Positions 48,055-60,300 of a stretch of DNA of 64,000 bases are shown here, one piece after another (position 1 is the first letter of the stretch; each line of letters begins with the position of its first letter). The translations under genes and the position numbers were made by a program. The DNA comes from Siphonodentalium dalli (Eukaryota > Mollusca > Scaphopoda > Gadilida > Siphonodentaliidae): positions 217,203,982 through 217,267,981 of the forward strand of contig CP136063.1 in NCBI GenBank assembly GCA_032622095.1. Reading direction: 5' to 3'. The notes beneath the pieces were generated by a model, which made no database searches, was not told the origin of the DNA, and saw only the letters and a program-made list of their open reading frames with translations.

Positions 48055-48394
48055 CCCTTTGGCGAGTAGAACGACATATATGTCGTTTATCGATTGAGGA
48101 GTAGAACGACATATATGTCGTTTCAGGAAGTGTTATTTTATGTAGACATAACTTCAATAAATCATCTGAGTTATAAATGATTTGTATAGGAGTTATTTTG
48201 ATTAATATAATGTCCCAAATGTATAAGTGCAATCGAATATGATAACGCAAGTTAAAAAAAAATGCACATAAATTAAAACGAATAATTGGACCCTTTTGAC
48301 CCGAACTTGTTAATAATTATTGCTATGACGTAGACATTAAATTTTACTCATGACGTCATGTATATGACATTACAGATCTATACTCTCCAAAGGG
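48055..48394 (+). mobile_element. TTAA-flanked MITE family D (340 bp), end of the train
   Basis: TTAA at 48051-48054 and 48395-48398. The ends are CCCTTTGGCGAGTA and inverted CCCTTTGGAGAGTA. Near the left end the 18-bp perfect palindrome AACGACATATATGTCGTT occurs twice (48070-48087 and 48105-48122). Only copy in this window. Confidence 0.85.
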
Positions 48395-48477
48395 TTAAGG
48401 TGTATTTTCTGATTATAATGGTGCATTTACTCATTGTAATGGTTTTATAAATTGGCTCTTGTATTGTATAATCAATA

Positions 48478-48810
48478 CTTGAAATAGTGTGCCTGTCATT
48501 TGCAGAATGAGGTCTCCAGAGGGTGAATTTAGTGATGCTACCCCGTATAGCAGGCTAGCATCACCAAATTCACCCTCTGGGAACCTCATTCTGCAGAGGT
48601 GTAAGCAGAGGGTGAATTTAGTGATGCTACCCCGTATAGCGGGCTAGCATCACCAAATTCACCCTCTGGGAACCTCATTCTGCAGAGGTGTAAGCAGAAT
48701 GAGGTCCCCAGAGGGTGAATTTGGTGATGCTAGCCCGCTCTGCGGGGTAGCATCACTAAATTCACCCTCTGGGGACCTCATTCTGCAAATGACAGACACA
48801 CTATTTCAAG
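48478..48810. mobile_element. Family L element, three hairpins in tandem
   Basis: Ends CTTGAAATAGTGTG and its inverse. Three successive hairpins of about 85-100 bp share arms GAGGGTGAATTTRGTGATGC and are joined by CAGAGGTGTAAGCAGA. The first two are nearly identical, pointing to tandem duplication of a hairpin. Confidence 0.8.
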
Positions 48811-50121
48811 GCTTGTGTATAATACTTATTGAATCATAGAAAGCTGATGTTGGGGCGTAAGTTGAACTTTAGCCTAAATGACTTCTCCCAAATAATAGTC
48901 CACTTCTCCTTAATAAGGAAATAGGGAGAACTGACTTCTACTAATTTGAAACATCTCGGCTGGTCCCTGCTGATGCAACAACACTAGAAGTCTATAAATA
49001 GCGAAAGAGTGCACTAATCGACAAACATGAAATAAAGTGAGTGGGGCATATTATATGAAAATGAAGAAACATGCAAAAAACTGTGAAAGGAAAACAATTT
49101 GAAGGAAAATGACAACCATATTTTCCACAGTGAAAGGCGATAGCTGTAACAGAGTACTACTGCTGGTCGCTATATTAATGTTGGGGGAGGGGGCTCCATA
49201 AATGAGGGGGATATTATTTACATCATTGGTGAGAGAAGCATTTAAATGAAGTTAATTTCATTGAGTTTGATAGATGAGTGAATGATGAAAATTTTGTTTT
49301 AAATTCAGACAAATAAACAACTTCATAGACTATATAATTTCATGGAATAGCCTGAACTGACACCAATCTGATATCAGATTGTCAAGGCTCACGATCTACA
49401 TGTAGGTTCCTGTTTAGTTTCCTGCCAAGAAACTATGAGAGATAGTGTCGAAAACATCACTAAATATTTGTGCATTTTAATGCCAATATTTCGAAATGAA
49501 ATTTAGAAAGGATTAATATGTCTATAATCGTAATGTCACTGATTTTGTACTGGAACTTGAATGGGAATACTGACAGGGCAGTGGCTAAATCATAGGCCAA
49601 TGTTTTAGTTTATACTTCCACTATGTTTCCAAGACTGTCACTGATATTTTCTTGGCCAATATTAGGAATCTTGGAACAGCTATGAATATATCGACAAGAA
49701 GCAAAGATTAGATATTCACAGTGAATACAGAAAATTTTGATTTGTATCAGGATTGCCCCTAAACTATTAAAGGGAAAATGCCCTAAAATATATAACCAGG
49801 TCTAGTTATGAATCGCATAATGCAAATCGGCAATTAAATTTATCACCCAAAAAAATATTAAAACAGAAATTTATGAACAAAACGAGACCTGGTAATGTTA
49901 GAATAACTTTCAGCATTTTGGAGGGAAAGCATCTCCAAGAAACAGAAAGCAGCCCTGTTAATTAGCAGAAATTTGCCTGGGGTAAACAAATTCCCTAGGC
50001 CAGAAATTTTTCTTGGCTAAAAATCCATGGATCTGCATAGTTGCATGCTCTACACATAAAACTTCAGTTTATAATTGGAACCTGGTCCATTATCATATCA
50101 GACTTTGGCTGGTTCTGGTTT
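48811..50121. other. Gene-free stretch
   Basis: The segment 48850-48930 is related to 38935-39010 (GATGTTGGGGYGYAARTTGA). Otherwise no gene or repeat was recognised. Confidence 0.4.
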
Positions 50122-53100
50122 AAAATATTATTTTAAAAGTATAATACATTTTTCCTTAAAGAAAACCAGAACACTGAACTATATGGATATATGTCCTGCT
50201 TTGCAAGCCACAGTAGGCAAGGGGTTAACTTTTTTGGTCGCCTCTCATCGCTTATTGATGCTTGCCCAGATTAGTCACGCATGAACGCTCCCAATTTAAC
50301 CGCTGTACGCCATGCGATTCCTTTAGTTTTATTTCCGACTCAATCAGGAGATTGGCGAGTTGCAGGGTTGGGAATGGCACCGCCATGGGAGGGATCTATG
50401 ATAGTTCAGTGTTCAGGCTTTCTTTAAGGAAAAATGTATTATACTTTTAAAATAATATTTTTCCGCCAAAGGAAAGCATTTCACACTGAACTATATGGAT
50501 TAGAATGCAAGCCCAGGAGGAGGCACAAGCAATAAAGTTAATAGCCAAATTTCGAGGGAACGTACTCTTCTAAAACAGATGTGTACATAAATATGAACTC
50601 TTAATTAATCTGTTATGAGTATAGTTACGTGAAATAACTCATATAGTTAGAGTGCTATATGCTCAAACGTGTACCCCCCCCCCCCTTTGTCCATTCATAG
50701 TTGCGAGCGAACCAAGCAAGTATAACGGAAGAAGAAACTCTTCGTTCTTCTCTTTGTCGTCTTCTTCGTTCTTCATCTGTCAGTTCTAAGGTCCCACCCG
50801 CCATGGGATCATGATGCAAGGAGACTAACTCACTCTCCTCCTTAGCGACAGAACGACCTGCACTTGGCAGCTTTGCACCCAGAACCGCTGGCGTTTGGTG
50901 GGGGACAAATGTCCTGGAGGTCCCAAGTACCCTGCCTACTCCACCATACGCATCCCCACTAGTGGGTTGACCGTTGAGACATAACCGGAGGAGCGTGAAC
51001 TGGTCCTGCCTTCCTTCTTAGAACAGCTTCCTCTTCTTTCTTCTTCTGCCGATCATATGTCTCTGAGGTACCAATGTATCACAAGATATCATTGCAGAAA
51101 CCCTGTGATACAAATCTGTCGCGTATATAAAATGATATAATAGATATATCAGGGTGATATATAAGTCAGCATGAGATCATGTCAGAAGGCCCCACCAAAG
51201 CTGCACCCATCAATCCAATGGGCGGAGCCAGAGCACAGATCCCTGGCATGATCCAATGTATCACTAAATATATATATATATAGCCCCTCAGAGAACATGA
51301 CTAACAGCCATAAGCACCGGGAGCTCATGGCCGAATACCGCAGGTGACCAGAGCAGCCACTGAGAAAGCAAACTGCTACTCTCAGGTGCCAAACAATAGT
51401 GGCGGTACGAGTATTAATTTTGGAGAAATTCCCAACGATCACCATCATTTGGAATGGAGACATAGAGCCAAATTTTGCAATCACGACTATTATGTTCAAC
51501 CTAAATCCACGCACAACACTATTATTAGACCCTCACGACCATTAGGCACCTGAGAGCAGTCCAAGTTCCCAGCGGAATACACACTGCAATCTGATTTCAA
51601 GAAATGAAGGTGCGCAGATCATGTCTATATAATGTACGTAATTAAACAACCATAGTGAAATATTCAGATAGTTGTCTCTTCTACAACCGAAATCCGTTCA
51701 AATGATGTACAACGTAGTCAGATGATAAACACGGGTAAATTGGCACGGTCACCATACGTAATATTCAGGTCTGAGCCTCGGCCCAGAACATCATGTCACT
51801 TTCCCCCAAACATGCAGCAGAACGACCTAGGTGTGTGATAGGTAGGTTAGTGTGAAGCATGCAGCAAACTAGGGGAAGACCCGCTCTAAAAATGGCTCCC
51901 CTAGGAAGGAAACGATGAAATTATCATCCTCCTAGTAAAGGACACACATCCCTTATAATGGTGCATTTTTACTTATTTAATTTAATAGCCATATGATAGA
52001 AAGGAACTCCCCCTACCTAAGTGGTCCTGTTTAAGGCATGTTTACGGAAAATAGGACAAATCCAGCATAGACCGAAGCGTGCAGAGTTGGCAGCATGGTT
52101 TCAGGCCCTTATGATTGGGCGTCTGGTGCCATGGGGATGGGATCCACTCATACGGGGTGGTCCCCTGTCTGCGGGGAATGGTCTGAAATGCTGGTCAATG
52201 AGCTTCATCGAAAGCTAAGCTGGACAGCGCAAACGTCCTGCCTTGTTTTATTTTCTATGTGCCAGATAATCAAATTGAGATGGACAATAGAAGTATGAAG
52301 AGCCATGTGATGGACTCTGTTCGGAAAGGCTATTGGCAGTGGTCGTGGGGCACGTGACAATATAAATGATTTCCATGTAAATGTGCTTCATTCGTGTGTG
52401 AAGTCTATTCGCCATATCAATGGTACGAAAGGTCTGGACTCATAGATAGTTGAAATTCATTTAGACTCCTGCTAGTCAATGAATATGTTCAAACTCCTAC
52501 CATGCCCTTTATGAACAATGCATGCTGTATTGTATGTACAGCCTGTTCGTGTACCAAGCTCACATTTGATATGGTTACTTGCCATATATAATGTCTCCCC
52601 CCCCCCCCCCTGTCGTCTTGGAATACCACTGCTGTTATATCGCATTGGGGGCCTTCATCCTGGCATCTCAAATTTTGGCCACGGTCGCCAGTAATGCTGC
52701 GAGAAACGTCGGTGCCACATAGGGAATCGAACATTCCACAGCAGCAACTGACTGTGGGCCAGTTAACTGGAGGGGTCAAGTCACCACGATCCTAAATCCT
52801 GTCAGTCTGAGATCCTTTCCCCCTTGAGAGATAGTTCCATTGCAATTAACACTTTCATATTCCCATAATTGAATCAAAATGGGGAAGGATCGAAAGAACC
52901 TTCAAATATTTTTTTAGATAGTGAATCCACGATTAAACACCGTCAGAGTGTCGACAAGAGAGAACGCAAACCGGAGTGCCCATGATTTGTAATTTGGGTC
53001 CCAATTAGAGCCATATCCAGAATCGTAGTAACCCGACACCCCATGTCTGTAAACCTGAACAGGAAGGATAGCAGTTATGTTGTATTCCGGAAGAAGACAC

Positions 53101-54182
53101 CATTAGTCAAGAAACAACCCAGCAATTTTGAAAAGATGGGTTAATTTTGGATAAAATTCACAATAATAACTAAAATCTGGAATTGAGACAAGAGTGAAAT
53201 TGTCATCACTATTAATTTTAGTCTGAATCCGCACAGATCACTATTATGAGGCCATCACGAATACCATGCACCGAGAGCAAGGCTGGATACATGGGTGACA
53301 GTATTGAAACATAAAACACAAAGTATTATGTGAAAGCACGTTGTTCGGATGAGTAGCGAGGGAATTAATGAAAGAAAATTCCCCAATTTGAAACGCCACA
53401 GTAAAATAACATTCGCACGAAATTAGGAGACTTCGGCGATAGGGAACCATGTGGCAGTTACGGTCTGACCAATTCTAACATACCTTATAGGCTCTAGAAT
53501 AAGGCCATATATGTATTTCCCACAATAATCGTAACAATATGATAGATATCATCGTCAGTAGCGAGGGAATTATTGAAAGAAAAATTCCGCTAGTTGAAGA
53601 GCCACGAGTAAAATAACACGAAATTAGGAGAAGTTGGTTAGCGAACCACGTGGCATTAACGGTCTGACCAATTATATCATACCTTATAGGGTCTATAAGA
53701 ATTCCATAGATGTATTTTTCACAACAATCTAGGTGCGTCGTAAGTCATTGAGACGATGGTCGCTCCATGGTGAATTGGAATTTAGAGACGCAAATAAGTG
53801 ATCGGCTTTTTCGAAAACACGGAACAATTGTATGTTTGAAGCGGAACGGTCCATGAATTCTAAACCGATAATGATAAAAACGAACGCGGAGGCAACCAGA
53901 AAGAAATATTGAAAAGATAAATTGAATTTGTTGAGTTGTAAGTGAAACTCCAAATTCAAATACACCCTTAGACTTATCTTGTTGGCTCGGCAGTAGGAAT
54001 AAAACTAAAGGAATCGCATGGCGTACAGTGGTTATATTGGGTGCGTTCATGCGTGACTAATCTGGGCAAGCATCAATAAGCGACGAGAGGCGACCAAAAA
54101 GTTAACCCCTTGCCTACTGTGGCTTGCAAAGCAGGACATATATCCATATAGTTCAGTGTGAACGGCTTTCCTTTGGCGGAAA
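50122..54182. mobile_element. Composite inverted-repeat element M, copy 1 (about 4.06 kb)
   Basis: Left: a 340-bp foldback unit (50123-50459) whose 60-bp ends pair perfectly except for three bases. Next, TTTCCGCCAAAGGAAAGC opens a 3.7-kb segment closed at 54182 by the inverse GGCTTTCCTTTGGCGGAAA. A 165-bp arm at 50171-50335 recurs inverted at 54000-54170. The interior matches copy 2 up to about 52450 and is then rearranged. A C run lies at 52597-52610. No recognisable transposase, capsid or reverse transcriptase is present. Confidence 0.65.
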
Positions 54183-54189
54183 CATGAAT

Positions 54190-54425
54190 TTTTGCTGCCT
54201 GCTTGCAGCAATTTGTGACAATTTTGCAAAATGAAATTGGCAAGTTTGGAGATTTGCCTCAGCTAAAAAATAGCGACAACATTTTTGCTGCCTGCAGACT
54301 TCCACAATGTGACAGTAAGGCAATGCTTGCAGCAATTTGTGACAGTATTGCAAAACTAAATTGGCAAGTTTGGAGATTTGCCTTAGCTAAAATAGCCAAC
54401 AAAATTTCTTTTTGCCTTGGCAATT
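54190..54425 (+). repeat. Two tandem units of about 130 bp
   Basis: GCTTGCAGCAATTTGTGACA and TTGGCAAGTTTGGAGATTTG occur twice, about 131 bp apart, immediately right of element M copy 1. Confidence 0.8.
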
Positions 54426-54429
54426 GCCT

Positions 54430-55055
54430 CGGCTCAGCTGATAGCTGACGCTAATTAACACGGCTGATAATGTACATAGGAAACGAAACAATTGAATCAG
54501 AAAATAATATGTTAAATTGCTACACGAATTTCAAGCTATTTAATCAATTGTGATTATAATGTACTACTGAATCTTGGAGCATAAACTGAAATGTACAGAT
54601 CTTCAATTTTGGAAATAATGTGAAAAACATTTTACTTTGCCTTTCAATACAGATGACAGATCTTTCACCTGTGAATGCTCATTTTATATTCATTATTTTA
54701 CATCAATGTGAACGACGAATTCACTCCAGTAGTCACTTTGCAAAATGTGCGATCCACAGAATTGGCCAATAAGAGCATTCCTCTAACATGGCGGACAGGT
54801 CGCTAATGAATCGCATGGTTCATTCACCTTCTGAAAGCTCTCATTGCCCCTATGTTATAATATTTGGCAGATCTGCGCAGATTGCACACATCGCACAACA
54901 TGTAGAGTGGCTTGAAAGATCGCTTATCTCAAAATGGAAGACCTGACAGAACATTGCTCCAAAACGGAATAATAACATTCATTTTTAACATGTATTTATA
55001 GTTACTTTTAAATTGGTTAATATGATATGTCAGAGTACCTTCTCAATGCTAAATG
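54430..55055. other. Gene-free stretch
   Basis: No gene or repeat recognised. Confidence 0.4.
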
Positions 55056-55074
55056 ACCCTACTGAGTATGAAAG

Positions 55075-55347
55075 TAATATTTTATGTTGTGTGCGATATG
55101 TTCGTACTGGATACAGAGGTAAAATATCACATCATGTGCTATATGTCCGTACTGGGTACAGAGGTTAAATGTCACATCATGTGCTATATGTTTGCACTGG
55201 ATACAGAGATAAAATGTCACATCATGTGCTATATGTCCATACTGGATACGGAGAAAAAATGTCACATCATGTGCTATATATCCGCACTGGAAACGGAGGT
55301 AAAATGTCACATCATGTGCTATATATCCGTACTGGGTGCAGACCTAG
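55075..55347 (+). repeat. 45-bp minisatellite, 6 units
   Basis: Unit core TGTCACATCATGTGCTATAT followed by GTCCGTACTGGATACAGAGG. Because 45 is a multiple of three the array reads open in several frames on both strands, with a 15-residue repeat (for example TEVKCHIMCYMSVLD). It has no supporting gene context, so it is treated as non-coding. Confidence 0.9.
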
Positions 55348-55788
55348 TTCAGCGTAATCAGCCAGTCAACGTAAATGTAGAGTACTTTAACTTGAGTGCT
55401 TTAACTTGGGACATTACTGTATTTTAGTTTTTGCAGTTGCAATCCATGAACATTTCCATTATCATTTTTGTCAAACTAAAAATTTATCTGTTATTTTTGT
55501 GAGTGTTTCTTTATATTTTTGTTTTAGCATTAATTTTTCTCAATGATCATATATTTTGGTTTTTCAATTTGACCAAAGTTTCTGAAAAAAAAAGCCAAAA
55601 AAAAGTTCAAAAATGGTCCAAAAAACATTTCGGACAGATCTAATAACCTGAATATGACAGAATTGGTGATATTACCTTCCATCTGAGATCAGTTGCAGAA
55701 TATTCATAACATTCTCATTATACTTTTTCATTTCATAATGCCATAACATCAATGGCTCAGTACATGACATCATTTAGCAATGAAGAGG
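55348..55788. other. Gene-free stretch
   Basis: A-rich and T-rich DNA, no gene recognised. Confidence 0.4.
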
Positions 55789-55792
55789 TTAA

Positions 55793-56018
55793 CCCTTCAA
55801 TGACTGGAGCTTCATGAAATTTTACAAACAACCTGTGCAATTGTCAAACAATATAAAATTTACCTTGAACTTGTAAGTCAATGCATTCTCTTATATATGC
55901 GAGGCTCCCTAGCTATGGGAGACGCCCATATATATATATATATATATATATAAGAGAATGCACTGGCACAGGATCTTTAATGCTGCACCAACGCAGCTCC
56001 CATCCATCATGAAAGAGT
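55793..56018 (+). mobile_element. MITE family A, single-hairpin form
   Basis: TTAA at 55789-55792, right end mutated (GAAAGAGTGA). The surviving hairpin contains an (AT)n expansion at about 55928-55951. Confidence 0.7.
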
Positions 56019-56277
56019 GAATACAAAATACTTAAATAGGTTTCAACAAGCACTTAAAATATGATTGACCCAATTTGATCAGATTTTCCATTTGTCAATA
56101 TACACACCGCCTCACAACTAAATCTCGAACACTCACTGGATACTGCGCATTTATTACTCATAGCGAGAAAGACTCAAACTGAATCATTTGATGAATCCTT
56201 TGATGATATAATTCCTTTTGTCAGTGGTGTATTTTGCACCACGACCTTGATAATGATTGAAATGAACCAAACATGTA

Positions 56278-56376
56278 CAGTAATGCTCTAATTAATCGAC
56301 TTCATAACCACAGCAGAATTATGGGTAACCCATAATTCTGATGTGGTTAAGAAGTCGATTAATTAGAGCATTACTG
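56278..56376. mobile_element. TA-flanked MITE family J, minimal palindrome (99 bp)
   Basis: CAGTAATGCTCTAATTAATC inverted at the other end, TA on both sides, and the two arms meet directly at ATGGGTAACCCAT. It lacks the whole inner half of the 213-bp form but keeps near-perfect symmetry. Confidence 0.9.
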
Positions 56377-56486
56377 TACTTCTGTGCATGTTTTTATGTA
56401 ATCCGTGATCAACAACCCAGTTTGTGAATACGAGCCCTGAAGTGAGATTTTTTTTTGTTAAATAAAAATAAATATGTTAATTTAAC

Positions 56487-56730
56487 CCTTTCTATACTAA
56501 ATTTAGGAAATGTTCAGATAATAAGTTCAACAAATGACCATAGGTCATTTGTTGAACTTATTATCTAAACATTTCCCACCAATGAATATGATTTCTTCTG
56601 CACTTGTATTATCATTTTAGTCTGGCAGACGTCTGCTTATATATCCTTAACATCCTTCCAAATGAATAATAGACCATTCCAATATACACTGCTATAAATA
56701 TGTGGGAGAATCCATTTAGTATAGAAAGGG
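56487..56730 (+). mobile_element. MITE family E, best copy (244 bp)
   Basis: Left TTAA (56483-56486), right flank mutated to TTGA. Perfect 17-bp ends CCCTTTCTATACTAAAT. The hairpin GATAATAAGTTCAACAAATG with loop ACCATAGGT lies near the left end. Confidence 0.88.
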
Positions 56731-56898
56731 TTGAACTGGTAGATAGGAATACTGAATTCAGCTTCGGGTCTGGGGCTGCAATGATGTGGAGGGTTGACAA
56801 TGAGATGCGCATCACAATTTTCCCCAAAACTTGTGTCAAAAACCCCGAATAAATAAACATTTCAACCACTATAGAGTAACTCTAGTGGTGGAATTTTT

Positions 56899-56904
56899 TT
56901 TATT
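56899..56904 (-). terminator. Candidate poly(A) signal of EDC3
   Basis: AATAAA on the minus strand about 150 bases after the EDC3 stop codon, in an A-rich context. Poly-T surroundings on the plus strand make a chance match possible. Confidence 0.35.
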
Positions 56905-57054
56905 TTTTTTTACACAAATGTCCAACAACTGTGATCAGAAGGAAGCTGCTGCTGCAATTAAAATCGTAATGCATCGAGGGTAACATTCTGACAATGCAGA
57001 GAAAGAAACGCGATACATCGTTGCAGCCCGACTTGGGTCATGCTATACAATCAC

Positions 57055-57386
57055 TCACGACTTATTATAAACAGGTATCACAAATTTATGCCCAAATGGC
57101 GAGACAAAAGTTACGCCGCATTCCTTGAATAACTTAGGAGGAAATCCCAAATCACATAAATAGACTTGAGTAGTGTCAGATTTCCACCGGAGTGGTAAGC
57201 ATTTACCAAGGCACCACTTGGCCTGAATTGTCACGCCTTCTTCTGGTGGATCGACGGTCAGCACAGGTGCCTTATTTTTATTGGCCCATCCTTCCAGCTC
57301 TTTGTACCAGCCTTGCTGGCTTAAGAAAGTATTCTCGTGATTGTCCATTGCATTCACAATCATATCTATAGGCATTGTAGGAAGGT
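57055..57386 (-). CDS. EDC3: EDC3, last coding exon (C-terminus of YjeF_N domain)
   Basis: Enhancer of mRNA-decapping protein 3 is a scaffold that links the DCP1-DCP2 decapping enzyme and DDX6 in cytoplasmic P-bodies. The full protein has an LSm domain, an FDF motif region and a C-terminal YjeF_N dimerisation domain. This exon encodes about the last 109 residues, beginning LPTMPIDMIVNAMD and passing through WYKELEGWANKNKAPVLTVD, YLCDLGFPPKLFKECGV and SPFGHKFVIPVYNKS. It corresponds to the conserved end of animal EDC3 (my recollection of vertebrate EDC3 has LPTS-P-DLVIN, WYK, YLCD-G-P and SPFG-KFVIP at the same places). The exon starts after a clear acceptor (TTTACTTTGCAG, ending at 57387) with a split codon, and stops at TGA (57055-57057). 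Earlier exons must lie to the right, beyond the intron that holds element M copy 2; I found none inside the window. Confidence 0.88.
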
Positions 57387-60300
57387 CTGCAAAGTAAACA
57401 CATCTTATAATTAAAGCCCTTCGTTATATGTATAATTTAGAAATGATATTTTTAAAAATATAATATATATTTCCTTAAAGAAAGCCTGAACACTGAACTA
57501 TATGGATAGATGTCCTGCGTTTGTAAACCATAGCAGAAAAGGGTTAACTTTTTGGTCGCCTACGGTCATTCACGGTCTGTGGCTTGCCTCGGTATCAGTC
57601 ACGCATGCGCAGTCCCAATATAATTCACTGTACAGATTGAATTAGCCAGTTTATTTTCAACTCAATCAGAAGATTGGCGAGTCGCGGGGTTGGGAATGGC
57701 ACCGCCATGGGAGGGCCCTATGATAGTTCAGTGTTCAGGCTTTCTTTAAGGAAATATATATTATATTTTTAAAAATATCATATTTCCGCCAAAGGAAGCC
57801 CTCACACTGAACTATATGGATTAGAATGCAAGCCCAGGAGGAGGCACGAGCAATAAAGTTAATAGCCAAATTTTGAGTAAAGGTACTCTTCTAAAACAGA
57901 TTGTACCATATATGAACACTTTAATGAATCTGTTAGGATTATTTACGTGAAATAACTCATATAGTTAGAGTGCTATATTGCTCAAATGTGTACCGCCCCC
58001 CTTGTTTTGAAATAAACATCCCATGAGGTGCCATCCAATGCATAGTTGCGAGCGAACCGGGCAAGTATAACGTTAGAAGAAACTCTTCGTTCTTCTCTGT
58101 GTCGTCTTCTTCAGCTGTCTGTTCTAAGGTCCCACCCGTCAAGGTCCCATGATGCAGGATCATGAAGGAAGGAGACTAACTCACTCTCCGCCTTAGCGAC
58201 AGAACGACCTGCACAGACGGAGGCCCACTCCGCCGATGGCGAGACAACCAAAGTTAACTAACTGCTATTCGCCAAAGAAAAAGCCAGAGAACCTGATGCC
58301 AAATTTGTGGCACAGGGATTGAGTTGAGAACCCATTAGGCCAAACAGGTTGTACAACGATAATGGAGTCAAGCCATCTGAACAGAGGGAGCCCCCCACCC
58401 ACGCATCTTGCAAGGTGGTCATGCCCCCTGTCGTTCTTAGAACAGCTTCCTTGTTTTTCTTCTACTGATCACATGTCTCTGAGGTACCTATGCATCACAA
58501 GATATCCGACAGAAACCCTGTGATACAAATCTTACGAGTATATAAACAGTCCTTCCCATGAGGAAAACACACCGAGAGCATTTATTTGCTCCCGTAATGC
58601 AGAAGACGGGTGTAATATGGCACCCATACGATACCATAATTGTACATGTAAGTTGGGTTTTTGCTCAAACAAAAAGTCATTGTGGAATAGACCTATGTCT
58701 AGTTACACTTTAATATGCCATAGTTGCACTGAGATGTTAAAGCATCTAAATAAACCTTAAAATAGGTCAATATTGAACCAACAATTACAGTCTCCATTAG
58801 TATTTTGTGAAGAAGGACGGGCGCGAATTTTAGCACCAGTGAATTGAAAATTACGAGTGCATACGGGTGCGAGAGCAATCACTCCCGTCTCCTGGGAAGG
58901 ACTGATATAAATATATAAAAATGATATAAAAAATATATATCAAGGTGATCTATAAGTCACAATGAGATCATTGCAGAAGGCCCTTTGGCTCTTTGACAAC
59001 TGAAATCAGTTCAAATGATGTACAATGTAATCAGATGATAACCACGGGTAAATTGTCACCATACGGAATATTCAGTTCTGAGCCTCTGCCCAGAACATCA
59101 TGTCACTTTCCCCCCCAAACATGCAGCAGAACGACCTAGGTGTGTGATATGTTAGTGTGAGGCATGCAGCAAACTAGGGGAAGACCCCCCCTAAAATGGC
59201 TCGCTGAAGGAAACAAATGAAAATTTTTATCCTCCTAGTAAAGGACACACATCCCTTTATAATGTTGTTACTTATTGAATTTTAAGAGCCATGATGGAGA
59301 GGAGCTCCCCCGACCTAAGTGGTCCTGTTGAAGGCATGTTTAAGGAAAATAGGACAAATCCAGCATAGACCGAAGCGAGCAGAGTTGTCAGCATGGTCTC
59401 AGGCCCTTATGATTGGGAGGCTGGTGCCATGTGGTTGGGATCCCCTCATATGGGTTGGTCCCTGCCTGCAAGGAAAGGTTTGATGGCTAGTCAATGAGCT
59501 TCCTCGAAAGCTGAGCTGGACAGCGCAAACGTCTTTGCCTGTTTTATTGTCGAATGTTGATACGACAAATCCGGCATATACCGAAGCGCGCAGAGTTGGC
59601 AGCATGGTTTCAGGCCCTTATGATCGGGTGCCATGGGGTTGGGACCCACTCGGACTGGGTGGTCCCCTGCCTACAAGGAAAGGTCTATAACGCTAGTCAA
59701 TGAGCTTCCTAGAAAGCTGAGATGGACAGTGCAAACGCCTTTGCCCGCGTTATTGTCTATTGTCTATAGGCGTGCAGTGCCCTGTTAATTTTATTACCCT
59801 GTGCCAGATAATCAAATTGATATTGGTAATAGGAGTATGAAGAGCCATGAGATGTACTCTGTCGGCAGGGTCGTTGTGGCACGTGACAAGAGAAATGCTT
59901 TCCATGTAAATGTGCTTCATTCATGTGTGAAGTCTATTGACCAGTGTGTCAGTCGCGGGTCGTGTACCTTACCTATGAAATGTATATCACAGGTAAGATA
60001 GATCGAGTTCTCGATGCATTTTGAAGACGGTGGTACGAGTGCGCAGGGCGTGCCAGGAGGGCTTGAGAGTTCATAGTTCAGTAGGAAGAAGCCTATAGAT
60101 GAGATAATCCGTGGATAGGAAATCACGATCCGCAGCTTCTGCCTTACCGATGCCAGACTGTGACGACCGAAAAGACCCACAGTCTGACGTATTGTGCGCA
60201 GACGGGTCGTCATCGAAAGCCTCAGACGCCTTGGGGTGTAAGGATAGCATGTCGCTCCCTGCCCTAGCGTCGGAACGACCTGCAATGTCCATAATGGACG

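Noticed and set aside
2374-48398. An autonomous piggyBac or Kolobok element among the TTAA elements
   Set aside because: All TTAA-flanked elements seen are under about 520 bp and carry no transposase-like frame. Assignment to piggyBac or Kolobok rests only on the TTAA site and the end bases.
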